Assembly: GCF_013376415.1 (NCBI RefSeq)
Contig: NZ_WYET01000013.1
Coordinates: forward strand, 60,309 to 124,308
Direction: 5' to 3'
DNA from: Flagellimonas chongwuensis
GTDB lineage: Bacteria > Bacteroidota > Bacteroidia > Flavobacteriales > Flavobacteriaceae
DNA length: 64,000 bases
Shown here: one piece after another, positions 16,447 to 24,968 of the stretch
Position numbering within the stretch: the first letter of the stretch is position 1
Layout: every line of letters starts with the position of its first letter
Translations under genes and position numbers: made by a program
The notes under the pieces: generated by a model
Databases searched by the model: none
What the model was told of the DNA's origin: nothing
The model's input: the letters and a program-made list of their open reading frames with translations, nothing else

Positions 16447-17264
16447 CCATCTATTTTGCCCTTGTAACTATAACGCCTTTTCTGGTTTTCCTCTTCATAG
16501 GCAAGAAGTTCCTTTTCCGAAATCACCTTAAGGAATGATGGATGTTGCTCAATGGCATATTCCAGCTTTTCCAAAATTGCATCAATGGATTCGTTATCGT
16601 AATCAATATCCAAGGGCTCTTTTATTTGCATGGATTGCAAAATCCCTTTCTTTTTTACCCGTAACCCTTTTTTATCAAAAGAACGTCGGAAACCATCAAT
16701 AACAACAGGGACTACAACAGGTTTGTATTTTTTGATGATATGCGCAGTACCTTTTCGCAATGGCTTCCATGGAGTCGTAGTTCCCTGCGGAAAAGTAATT
16801 ACCCAGCCATCGTCCAATGCCTTTCCAATATTGGAAATATCGCTGAACTTCACCTGTCTGTTCACATTCTGGCCATCTGCCCTCCAGGTCCTTTCAATAC
16901 TTATGGAACCAGCATAGGCCAAAACCTTGGTCAGCAGACTCTTTCCCATGGTCTCTTTGGCGGCCACATAGTAAATGTTCAGTTTCGGGTTCCACAAATA
17001 ACCTAAGTTTTTTATATTATCGTCCCTCCCTTTTAGACTGGCATTGAAGACATGGAACATGGCCACCACATCGGCAAAATAGGTTTGATGGTTGCTTACA
17101 AAGAGGACATTGCTTTCGGGAAGGTCACGGATTATCTGTGAACCTTCAATCTCTAAAGTATTAAATCCTTTGTAGCGTTGGTGCGTCATCATGCCCGCAA
17201 TACGAATCAGCCATCGTTTTAAGAACAAAATATGACCAAAGGGATTTTTTTTGAACAGACCCAT
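16443..17264 (-). CDS. Lysophospholipid acyltransferase (PlsC-like), variant motifs
   Basis: The 273-residue membrane-associated protein belongs to the glycerol-3-phosphate/1-acyl-glycerol-phosphate acyltransferase superfamily, which adds acyl chains to lysophosphatidic acid or other lipids. The catalytic block is SNHQTYFADV, with His59 and Asp65, that is five residues between them and not the canonical four. Motif III reads FPQGTTT (158-164) in place of FPEGTRS. Both differences are visible in the sequence, so the acyl acceptor may not be ordinary lyso-PA. The family call rests on overall layout and the VVVPVVIDGFRR block after motif III. It overlaps the upstream membrane gene's stop and follows the Nudix gene on the same strand. 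Confidence 0.75.
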   Translation of the reverse strand: MGLFKKNPFGHILFLKRWLIRIAGMMTHQRYKGFNTLEIEGSQIIRDLPESNVLFVSNHQTYFADVVAMFHVFNASLKGRDDNIKNLGYLWNPKLNIYYVAAKETMGKSLLTKVLAYAGSISIERTWRADGQNVNRQVKFSDISNIGKALDDGWVITFPQGTTTPWKPLRKGTAHIIKKYKPVVVPVVIDGFRRSFDKKGLRVKKKGILQSMQIKEPLDIDYDNESIDAILEKLEYAIEQHPSFLKVISEKELLAYEEENQKRRYSYKGKIDG

Positions 17265-17286
17265 GTAATGTGTTGATTGTTGACGG

Positions 17287-17294
17287 CAAATTTA
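17287..17294 (-). promoter_or_regulatory. -7 box upstream of the acyltransferase gene
   Basis: TAAATTTG on the minus strand matches TAnnTTTG perfectly and would give a leader of about 19 bases to the ATG at 17264. The best TTG upstream is 26 bases away, further than usual. Confidence 0.4.
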
Positions 17295-17305
17295 CAAAAT
17301 AGCAC

Positions 17306-17947
17306 TTAAAGCACTTGACGCAAAAGCTCTTTGATCTCGCTCAATACCATTGCAGTAGCGCCCCACACCGTGTAACCATTTAGTTTAAAGGCTGGTACAT
17401 CTATATTTTTTGCATAAGAAGTTGTCAAAACCTCATTAATATGGTTAGAATCGTCCAAAAAATCTTTGAGATAAACCTCTACAAGGCTTTCCACTTCAAA
17501 ATCTTCTTTCACAAATGGGCGCGGACTCGGATAAAGTCCTATATAAGGTTTAACCAAAAAATTACTTGGCGGAATGTAGACCTCGCTCAACTCTTTTATC
17601 ACCTCAACTTCGCTTGGTGGCACACCGACCTCTTCATGAGTTTCACGCAGAGCGGTTTCCTTTAAATTTTTATCTATTTTTTCCACTTTCCCTCCAGGAA
17701 ACCCAATCTGATTGGAATGAACACCTTGATATACCTTTCTTAGAATCAAAAGCAGTCTGGTTTCCTGTTCAACGTCCGGATAAAACAATGCCATTACCCC
17801 TGCTCTTTTAGGGTTGGCATCCTTAACCTTGTTATCCTTCAACCACTGGATACGCAACTGCGGTGACATTTTATTATGGGAATCCTCCCCGGGAAGTGGA
17901 AGATTTTTTAATTTTAAAGCTAGTTCGTAAAATTCATTAAAATCCAT
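17306..17947 (-). CDS. Nudix hydrolase, CoA pyrophosphatase type
   Basis: Cleaves the pyrophosphate of CoA and its derivatives to 4'-phosphopantetheine products. The start is ATG 17947 (213 residues, MDFNEFYELALKLKN); the frame extends upstream only to a TTG inside the divergent cyclophilin gene. The Nudix box GX5EX7REUXEEXGU is complete: GGKVEKIDKN then LKETALRETHEEVGV. The preceding LLLILRKVYQGVHSNQIGFPGG matches the extra motif of CoA-specific members (NudL/YeaB). Its start codon lies four bases from the TTG start of the divergent cyclophilin, so each promoter must lie inside the other gene. Confidence 0.88.
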   Translation of the reverse strand: MDFNEFYELALKLKNLPLPGEDSHNKMSPQLRIQWLKDNKVKDANPKRAGVMALFYPDVEQETRLLLILRKVYQGVHSNQIGFPGGKVEKIDKNLKETALRETHEEVGVPPSEVEVIKELSEVYIPPSNFLVKPYIGLYPSPRPFVKEDFEVESLVEVYLKDFLDDSNHINEVLTTSYAKNIDVPAFKLNGYTVWGATAMVLSEIKELLRQVL

Positions 17948-17951
17948 ACTG

Positions 17952-18671
17952 TTGAGACAATCGGCTTTAGCTACTACGTATATATTATTTCTATTATTGG
18001 CTTCCTGCGGAGAATCCCCCAAAAAGGAGAAGGACAAAGTTCAGGAAAATATTGCAAACTCGGACACTGTTCCAAAAACCGAATTGGATTCCATCGCAAT
18101 CGAGGAAGAAGAGGAAGAACCTTTCAAACTTACCGAGGAAAATGCCATCGACTTCTTTTTCAATTATTCCAAAAAACTTAAAAAGGACAAGGTGAAAATT
18201 ACAACGACCATGGGAAGTTTTACCGTGCAACTTTATGATAATGTTCCTTATCATAAAGCCAATTTTATTTTTTTGGCAAGACAAAAATATTTTGACAGCA
18301 CCCAATTTCATAGGGTGGTCAAAGACTTTATAATTCAAGGAGGAAATTCCGACGACCGAAAAACGGCCCGTAAACGAGGTGATATTGGGCGATATCTGCT
18401 GCCCCCTGATGGCAACAAGGGACATAAACACCACAGGGGCACCATATCCATGCCCAGCAGCGAAAGGGACAATCCCCATAAATTGGCCTCCCCTTATGAG
18501 TTCTTTATTGTGGTGAAAGACCCAGGATCTTATCATTTGGACGGTTCGTATACCCCATTTGGTCGCGTAATTGAAGGTATGGATGTAGTGGATGCCATAA
18601 ATAATGTGCGCGTTGGGGACGGTGATTGGCCATGGCAAAATATATACATACTAAAGGCCGAAGTTTTGTAA
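17952..18671 (+). CDS. Cyclophilin-type peptidyl-prolyl cis-trans isomerase, lipoprotein
   Basis: Catalyses proline isomerisation during folding of envelope proteins. The only usable start is a TTG at 17952, because the frame closes at a stop 21 bases upstream and no ATG precedes the signal. The signal peptide ends LLLASC (Cys19). A charged linker (about 20-70) precedes the cyclophilin domain, which shows TTMGSFTVQLYDNVPYHKANF, FHRVVKDFIIQGG and the catalytic Arg context. The domain ends GRVIEGMDVVDAI. The catalytic features are intact. It is divergent from the Nudix gene, and the dienelactone hydrolase gene follows 54 bases later. Confidence 0.87.
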   Translation: MRQSALATTYILFLLLASCGESPKKEKDKVQENIANSDTVPKTELDSIAIEEEEEEPFKLTEENAIDFFFNYSKKLKKDKVKITTTMGSFTVQLYDNVPYHKANFIFLARQKYFDSTQFHRVVKDFIIQGGNSDDRKTARKRGDIGRYLLPPDGNKGHKHHRGTISMPSSERDNPHKLASPYEFFIVVKDPGSYHLDGSYTPFGRVIEGMDVVDAINNVRVGDGDWPWQNIYILKAEVL

Positions 18672-18725
18672 AGGAATCAAAAAATAATATAATTTAATGG
18701 CTCTCAATACATAACTAAACTCAGC

Positions 18726-19448
18726 ATGATTCAAACTAACAATTTTAGCTATGCAGATGATGGGCAATCCTATTCGGGGGTTGTTGCCCATGATGATAGC
18801 ATTCAAGGAAAACGACCAGTGGTTTTGGTGGCCCACACATGGGCCGGACAATCCCAATTTGAAACGGACAAGGCCATCGAACTTGCCAAACTCGGTTATC
18901 TAGCGTTTGCCATAGACGTTTACGGCGAGGGAAAAAGAGCAAAAGACAACACCGAAGCGGAAGAACTTATGAACGAAGTGGCCACAGACCGACAGAAATT
19001 GCTCGACCGAATCCTACTGGCGTTCGACAACATTAAGGAGCATGATCTGGCCGACCCAAAACAAGTGGGCATCATCGGGTTTTGCTTCGGCGGAAAATGT
19101 GCCTTGGACCTAGCGCGTTCCGGAACTGATTTTAAAGGCGCCGTTTCCTTCCACGGACTCTTGGACCCAAATGGATTGGAACAGGAAGAGGAGAACGTTA
19201 AAGCAAAAGTATTGGTGCTTCACGGTTGGGAAGACCCCATGGCATTTCCCAAGGATGTGGTTTCGTTGGGGTATGAACTTACCGATAGAAATGCAGTATG
19301 GGAAATGGATGTTTTTGGCGGAACAGGACATGCCTTTACCAACCCCAATGCCAATGCCCCGGATGATGGAATGATGTACAGCCCACTGGCCGCTGATCGT
19401 TCTTGGACAAGAATGACCAACTTTTTCCAAGAAGTCTTCGCAGATTGA
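18726..19448 (+). CDS. Dienelactone hydrolase family protein
   Basis: A 240-residue alpha/beta hydrolase with the cysteine nucleophile of the dienelactone hydrolase family: Cys120 in GFCFGG, Asp170 in HGWEDPMAF and His202 in GGTGHAF complete the triad. No signal peptide is seen, so the enzyme is cytosolic. True dienelactone hydrolases work in chlorocatechol degradation, but no such pathway genes are present here, so this is more likely a general carboxylesterase-like member of the family. No clear promoter was found in the 54 bases before it; it may be read through from the cyclophilin gene. Confidence 0.85.
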   Translation: MIQTNNFSYADDGQSYSGVVAHDDSIQGKRPVVLVAHTWAGQSQFETDKAIELAKLGYLAFAIDVYGEGKRAKDNTEAEELMNEVATDRQKLLDRILLAFDNIKEHDLADPKQVGIIGFCFGGKCALDLARSGTDFKGAVSFHGLLDPNGLEQEEENVKAKVLVLHGWEDPMAFPKDVVSLGYELTDRNAVWEMDVFGGTGHAFTNPNANAPDDGMMYSPLAADRSWTRMTNFFQEVFAD

Positions 19449-19490
19449 TGATTAAAAAGAAAACAAAGCATTAAGCCGGCATTTTACTGT

Positions 19491-19528
19491 ATAAAAAAAC
19501 GGTTCGGGATACTATCGTCCCGAACCGT
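19491..19528 (-). terminator. Intrinsic terminator of the TonB receptor operon
   Basis: An 11-bp perfect stem (19499-19509 with 19518-19528, loop of 8) is followed on the minus strand by GTTTTTTTAT. It lies about 70 bases beyond the receptor stop codon. Confidence 0.85.
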
Positions 19529-19598
19529 AAATAAATCAACCACATACCTGGGTACAAAAAGGAATTTTTTCACTGAAATTGGTGCCTATATCAGCATT

Positions 19599-22250
19599 TT
19601 AAATCTTCATGTTAATCCCAATTATAATCTGACGGAAACCTCCTCCGAAAACCCCAGAGGTCGCCCTGTTCAAACGCGAGGCCCTATATATCTTATCGGT
19701 AATGTTCTTACCATTCACAAAAATGGTGGCATCGATTTTTTTACCAATTGTCAAATCGTAGTTCACGAATGCATCAATGGTTGTGTAAGAAGGCAGCTGA
19801 CCAATAGCCCCATCGGCAGATTCATTTTCAAAATTGTGGAACTCCGTGTATTGCTTGCCCACATGATGCACATTAAACCCGCTCGATAACTGGTTCCAAT
19901 CGTAATTGAGTCCCAAACTCATATTGATACGGGGCGTATAAGGTGCCTCGGTATCCGAAAGCCCCTCATCACCATAGGTAACAACACTTCTTGTAATATT
20001 GCCAAATTGGGAAGCATCAATGGGTTGGTCAGGCAACAAGGTTTCCCCTTCCCCATTATCCACGTATACTTCATAAGCATTCCGATTTGCATTTACCATG
20101 GACACATACTCATTTTGTGTAGCGGTACCATGTATCACCTGTGCAAATAGGTCCCTATCCTCCAACTTGCCCGATTTAACTTTGGATTTCATGTAGGTAA
20201 CATTGCCCAAAAAGTGCAATTGATGGCCATTGGTGTTCAAAAGTTTGGCATTGATGGCCATTTCCACTCCTTGAACATTTATTTCGCCCAACTCGGTAAA
20301 TACTTCGTTACGCCCCCCTGCATAAAAATTTCTGCTCGCATTGTGAAAATAGGCCAGTTGCCCCTGGATAAAATTATCCAACAAGCCGCCTCGCCAACCA
20401 ATTTCCTTGTTCCAACTTAACTCTGGGTCAATATTGATGCTCTGTCCCGCCAACGGGTTGGTCACCACACCATCCTGTTCCACCAAAAACCCGAATACTT
20501 TGGAAGGAGCGATCATTCCCTGATACACACTACCATAAAATTCACTGTTACCATAATCATAACTTATCGTGATTCCTGGCAAAAATTGATTGTATACATT
20601 TGGTTCCCTGCCTTCTAACGTGCTTTCCAAATCAGGCTGCTGGGCCAAGGCCAAGAGGTCTTGCCTAAACATATCCACATGTTCAAAACGAAGAATGGGC
20701 GTTACCTCAACTTTTCCAAAATTGAACTCATTGCGAATATAGCCATTGGCCGACCACAACCTGTACCACAAATCTTTGGTGGCGGTTCCATATCTGGCCC
20801 ATCGCGAGTTGTCCGCTTCCAGGAAAACATCCTTAAAGGTTTCACGGTGCAGATTGATGCTACCTTCGAAAGCACTCGGAGCACCAAAAGCTTGCCATTT
20901 CGCGTTGACCGTTTCCTTGATTCCGGAAACACGGTAGATCCACCGACTGTCCGTAGTGCTCTCCAATCCATTCTCCACACGCCCAACGATCACATAGTCT
21001 TCATCATCAAAGGTTCTTCCTGATAAATATCCATATCTATCAGTAAAAATTTCATCGCCTACATAATCTTGGACTTCCGATGCCCTGACCTTCGCAGTGA
21101 CCTGACGCCACCAATCCCGTTCAAAATCCGAGGCGTACACTTTTGTAGTGAAGCTCAAATCATCATTGGGCAGCCATTTGTGGATAATATCCACACCATA
21201 GCGCCTCATGGTAAATTGGTCCGCATCCAACGGATTTTGTGTCGGGTCAGCTTCAAATGTGAACGGTGTTTGGGAACTTAAAGAAGCCTGATTGTCCTCG
21301 AACTGTCCACTCACCTTAAAATAAAGTGATTGACTGTCGGACAGTTTGGCGAATATCTTTGCATTCAGGTTCAAGATCTCCACTGAAGAGTTATCGGTAA
21401 ACCCATCAAACTTCTTGTAAACACCTTCCACCAAACCACCTATATCGTTCCAAGTTCCTCCGTATGAAAACAGGCCGGAGGTATAATTGCGCTGACCTCC
21501 TGTCAACTTAAGCCGCAAAGTTGGTTTTTGAGGTGGTAGCGCGGTAATATAGTTGACAGCGCCGTACATGTTGTTGGGGCCGTACCGTAGCAAATCCGCC
21601 CCTTTATATACTTCTATAGAGGTGATACGGTCGCTAACCGGATTATAGTAAGCACCTGGAGCTATATACGGTGCCGGTGCCGCCGGTGTCCCGTCTTCCA
21701 TCAAAAGCACTTTTTTGGAGCGCCTGCCCCACGAACCCCGAATACTTATGTTAGGTCGGTTGGATAATCCCATGTCCCCAACAATATTAACACCGGGAAT
21801 CGTCCGGAGCACTTCCTCTGTACTCAACGGATTACTATTTTTTAATGAAATAGGATTGATTCTAAAATTGCTCCCTTTAAATTCACTTTTAAAATTTTTG
21901 GGTGATGCACTTACAATTACTTCGCTCAATGTGGTATTGGACCTCTTCAATGCTATGGTACCTAATTCCAGCATATTTGAAATGGACATTTTTTGTTCCT
22001 CATAGCCCAAATACCTCACAATTATAGAACTGTCACCTGGATCCACAGCAATTTGAAAATATCCAAACTCATCGGTCAAAGTTCCCTTTTGACTTGGGTT
22101 AAGCACTATTTGTGCTCCGACCAAGGGTTGACCATCTGTGGCATCGACCACCTTTCCTATGAGATTTTCCTGACTCCTTCCCAGAAGACCAAAGAGTAAA
22201 ATACATATAAATGATAACTTTTTTATTTGTTGGGCAATTGTAAAGTGCAT
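19599..22250 (-). CDS. TonB-dependent receptor with carboxypeptidase-regulatory N-domain
   Basis: An 883-residue outer-membrane receptor. A signal peptide (end near LLGRSQ) is followed by a carboxypeptidase-D regulatory-like beta domain (about 29-110, GKVVDATDGQPLVGAQIVL), a plug domain (about 120-230, with GVNIVGDMGLSNRPNISIRGS in two parts and VNYITALPP) and a 22-strand barrel. The final residues form a typical terminal strand. No SusD gene is adjacent, which argues against glycan uptake and for siderophore, metal or vitamin uptake. The plug resembles the ferric-citrate FecA type. It is the second gene of an operon, 13 bases after an outer-membrane protein of unknown role. Confidence 0.88.
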   Translation of the reverse strand: MHFTIAQQIKKLSFICILLFGLLGRSQENLIGKVVDATDGQPLVGAQIVLNPSQKGTLTDEFGYFQIAVDPGDSSIIVRYLGYEEQKMSISNMLELGTIALKRSNTTLSEVIVSASPKNFKSEFKGSNFRINPISLKNSNPLSTEEVLRTIPGVNIVGDMGLSNRPNISIRGSWGRRSKKVLLMEDGTPAAPAPYIAPGAYYNPVSDRITSIEVYKGADLLRYGPNNMYGAVNYITALPPQKPTLRLKLTGGQRNYTSGLFSYGGTWNDIGGLVEGVYKKFDGFTDNSSVEILNLNAKIFAKLSDSQSLYFKVSGQFEDNQASLSSQTPFTFEADPTQNPLDADQFTMRRYGVDIIHKWLPNDDLSFTTKVYASDFERDWWRQVTAKVRASEVQDYVGDEIFTDRYGYLSGRTFDDEDYVIVGRVENGLESTTDSRWIYRVSGIKETVNAKWQAFGAPSAFEGSINLHRETFKDVFLEADNSRWARYGTATKDLWYRLWSANGYIRNEFNFGKVEVTPILRFEHVDMFRQDLLALAQQPDLESTLEGREPNVYNQFLPGITISYDYGNSEFYGSVYQGMIAPSKVFGFLVEQDGVVTNPLAGQSINIDPELSWNKEIGWRGGLLDNFIQGQLAYFHNASRNFYAGGRNEVFTELGEINVQGVEMAINAKLLNTNGHQLHFLGNVTYMKSKVKSGKLEDRDLFAQVIHGTATQNEYVSMVNANRNAYEVYVDNGEGETLLPDQPIDASQFGNITRSVVTYGDEGLSDTEAPYTPRINMSLGLNYDWNQLSSGFNVHHVGKQYTEFHNFENESADGAIGQLPSYTTIDAFVNYDLTIGKKIDATIFVNGKNITDKIYRASRLNRATSGVFGGGFRQIIIGINMKI

Positions 22251-22263
22251 TTATGTTGACAGC

Positions 22264-23409
22264 TTAATTATTGAATTCATTCATAAGTTCTGGATTCACC
22301 TTGACCTTATTGTTTGTAAACCGGTAGGACACTCCAACATTGATCAAATAATCAGCAAATGCGGCATCCCCCATTCGAGGCTCTCCTGTTGCTTGTTCGG
22401 TCTGCAAATCTGTGACACTCTGCGGACGCTCCCTTCTTACCGCAAAAGGCACATTGAGGTTCAAGGAAAAGTTATTTTTCATAAAAGCGATTCCTGGATC
22501 TATGGAAAGTACATTTCCCGGTCTTCTAAATCCTTCATTCCCCCCGATCAGGTCTTTGACCGGTACACCTTCGTACCGAGCCCCCAATGAAGCAGAAATG
22601 GTATTGCTCAAACTATGGCTTACCCCTGCCCTAACGGAAAACTGGTCCGGAACGGCCATGATCGCCTCATTTTGGAGAATTGGGCTCAAAGTTTCCCTAA
22701 AGGTCCTCGTTCCATTTACCTCCCTTGGATTGATCAAATAAAAACCACCTCCGTAGGCAAAAAAGCGTTCTGCAATTTTTTGGTAAAACTGAAAATCTAC
22801 CGTAATTCCAAAACCTCCGTCTCCTGGCTGAATACTCTGGTCCACCGGTCTGACCTCAGGTCCGCCCTCCGGACCAACATTGTAAAAAATGTCAGAAGCA
22901 TTATAACTTCCCGTGGGAATTTTTAATCCCAGTCCCAATGCAACGTTACCGTTCTGGTATTTTTCAAGGTCGAAGAGCCAATAACCCACTCCTGCCCTTA
23001 TATCGGCCAAGCCACGGGAAAAGGTCGTATTCCGCTCATCACGTCCATGCTCGTAAAGTGAAGAACGTGTGTTGATTACCGTTGGAATGGTGATGCTGGC
23101 ATACCATCTGTCCGAAATCCCGTAGGTCAAAAAGAAATCCCATGAATGTGAATGGTTGATTACCTCAGTTTCGTTGGAAACACGGTCGGGTTCCTCGTGG
23201 GTTCCCCTAAAATGACGGAAAGATTTAAAATACCGGTAGTTACTTCCTATTTGGATATCCCCCGGCCCCAAAAGATTGTTTTCCAAAGTATTTCCCACAC
23301 ATGAGGAAAAATGTCTGATGGCCACACACCCTTGTGCATTTGCCCGATAGACTCCAAAAAAGGAAATCAATCCCAAAATTGTAAAAGTTAATGATCGCGA
23401 TGTTCTCAT
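22264..23409 (-). CDS. Outer-membrane transport-like protein preceding a TonB receptor
   Basis: I start this at ATG 23409 (381 residues); an upstream TTG adds a non-signal stretch. A signal peptide ends ANAQ, and the mature N-terminus carries two close cysteines (GCVAIRHFSSC), possibly a disulfide. The rest is a long series of amphipathic strands with Gly and aromatics and ends in a barrel-like pattern, reminiscent of the MetA/phenol-degradation 'transporter' outer-membrane fold. The function is not known. It is only 13 bases upstream of the receptor gene, so the two probably act together. The 192-base space before it holds no clear TAnnTTTG box. Confidence 0.65.
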   Translation of the reverse strand: MRTSRSLTFTILGLISFFGVYRANAQGCVAIRHFSSCVGNTLENNLLGPGDIQIGSNYRYFKSFRHFRGTHEEPDRVSNETEVINHSHSWDFFLTYGISDRWYASITIPTVINTRSSLYEHGRDERNTTFSRGLADIRAGVGYWLFDLEKYQNGNVALGLGLKIPTGSYNASDIFYNVGPEGGPEVRPVDQSIQPGDGGFGITVDFQFYQKIAERFFAYGGGFYLINPREVNGTRTFRETLSPILQNEAIMAVPDQFSVRAGVSHSLSNTISASLGARYEGVPVKDLIGGNEGFRRPGNVLSIDPGIAFMKNNFSLNLNVPFAVRRERPQSVTDLQTEQATGEPRMGDAAFADYLINVGVSYRFTNNKVKVNPELMNEFNN

Positions 23410-23601
23410 ACCTGATTGAATGATTGGTTTGGGGAAATTGAAGATGACAAACAACCTCCCGAAAGGTTAATTTTTATGATTGCAGGCAATGTAGATGTAA
23501 GGCCGAGCGGTTTCGACTAACGAAAAAGTAAAATTTATTAACGATAGGTTAATTGTGCTAAACAACAACTAACCACAGTTGTAAAAAACTTAGGAGATAG
23601 G

Positions 23602-24216
23602 TTACGGCATTTGTTTACCGTAGATACTGGGAAGAGTTATCTTAAAGCGAACGGCCAATAACCTCAGCAAGATCACCACTAAAATAGCTGCGATATAGGC
23701 ATATTCATCCTTGACCGGGAACTGTATGATCAAAAAGTAGCTCAAGGCACCCAATATACATGCCGTTGCATAGATTTCTTTATGGAAGATGACGGGAATC
23801 TCATTACATAGAATATCGCGTATTACTCCTCCAAAACAAGCTGTCATCGTACCCAAAAATATACAGATAACCGGTAAAAGTTCAGCTTCGAGCCCCTTCT
23901 CCACACCAACCATGGTATAAAGTCCTATTCCTATCGTATCGAACAGGAACAAAGATTTTCTAAGATATTTGAGTTTGTTCACAAATACGATGGCAAAAAC
24001 CACCGAAATAAAAATGGTGACCACATAAGTAAGGTCATGCATCCAACCTACTGGTGTGTTTCCTATCAACAGGTCACGTAACGTACCGCCTCCGATAGCG
24101 GTTACAAAGGCAATAATGAGCACACCGAACAAATCCAATCGTTTTTCCATGGCCACCAAGACCCCAGAAATGGCAAAGGCTATGGTACCTAAAATATCTA
24201 TGGTCTGGTATAGCAT
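23602..24216 (-). CDS. TRIC/UPF0126 family membrane channel
   Basis: The 204-residue membrane protein contains two copies of a three-helix repeat, each with a glycine-rich kink: GGGTLRDLLIGNTPVGW at about 43-59 and CFGGVIRDILCNEIPVI at about 128-144. This is the signature of trimeric intracellular cation channel-like proteins (UPF0126, YicG relatives). The prokaryotic members conduct monovalent cations when reconstituted, but their function in cells is uncertain. The start codon is two bases after the stop of the RDD gene, so the two are co-transcribed. Confidence 0.88.
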   Translation of the reverse strand: MLYQTIDILGTIAFAISGVLVAMEKRLDLFGVLIIAFVTAIGGGTLRDLLIGNTPVGWMHDLTYVVTIFISVVFAIVFVNKLKYLRKSLFLFDTIGIGLYTMVGVEKGLEAELLPVICIFLGTMTACFGGVIRDILCNEIPVIFHKEIYATACILGALSYFLIIQFPVKDEYAYIAAILVVILLRLLAVRFKITLPSIYGKQMP

Positions 24217-24218
24217 AC

Positions 24219-24935
24219 CTACATTTTTTGGGTGTAATAGTTGTAATCGTTAATGATTACATCCACAAACTCTATGGGTTTTAATGCGGTCTGCACTCCC
24301 AATACTTCCTTGATACGCTTATCCAAAGAAACAATTACGTTATGGTTTCCATTGAGCCTTGCCTTGTCGTACAACTCCTTAATGGTTCGCATTTCCTGGT
24401 CCTTAAAAACAGTAACCTGTGGAAAGGTAGGTTTGTAATCTTCTGGCAATTCCCTAAGCAAGGTATCTTTTAAGGATACGTGTTTTTTTTCACTGATAAC
24501 CGTGGTGCCGGCAGCAATGTCACCGATTCGTTGTCCTTTGCCCCGAATCAAAATGGTAAGAACGGCTGCACCTCCTGATGTAATTCCCACATCAATGATC
24601 CGTAGTGCCCATCGCACAAAATAGTTTCCGAAGTTGGGCTTGGACCCGTCCAGTTTCACCACACGAAGGTTCATGGCTCCCTTGCCAATGGTTTTTCCAT
24701 CCATCAAGGTTTCAAAAAGCAGATAATATAAAAATGCCGGTAGGGAAAGAATCAAGTAGAACGCCCATTGATCCCCCATATCAATCTCTAGGGAGGCCAA
24801 AAAAACAAACATCAAAATAGTGTAGACCACAATGATAAAGGTATCAATGATGTAAGCCAACATACGTTCACCGAGATGGGATGTATTTTGATTGATGGTT
24901 ATATTTTGGGCCGTTTCTATTTGAAATTGTTCCAT
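24219..24935 (-). CDS. RDD family membrane protein
   Basis: A 238-residue protein with an RDD domain (about 20-150): GERMLAYIIDTFIIV gives the conserved Arg and Asp of helix 1, with further helices at about 55-75 and 110-130 and the motif GKTIGKGAMNLRVV between. The C-terminal 90 residues are cytoplasmic and charged. RDD proteins are poorly understood; some are Na+/H+ or osmolyte related. It is divergent (33 bases) from the SpoIIM-MoxR operon, as is common in Bacteroidota, so it belongs to that functional set. Confidence 0.85.
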   Translation of the reverse strand: MEQFQIETAQNITINQNTSHLGERMLAYIIDTFIIVVYTILMFVFLASLEIDMGDQWAFYLILSLPAFLYYLLFETLMDGKTIGKGAMNLRVVKLDGSKPNFGNYFVRWALRIIDVGITSGGAAVLTILIRGKGQRIGDIAAGTTVISEKKHVSLKDTLLRELPEDYKPTFPQVTVFKDQEMRTIKELYDKARLNGNHNVIVSLDKRIKEVLGVQTALKPIEFVDVIINDYNYYTQKM

Positions 24936-24968
24936 ATTTTAGTTTCTTTACTACAAACCATTAATTGA

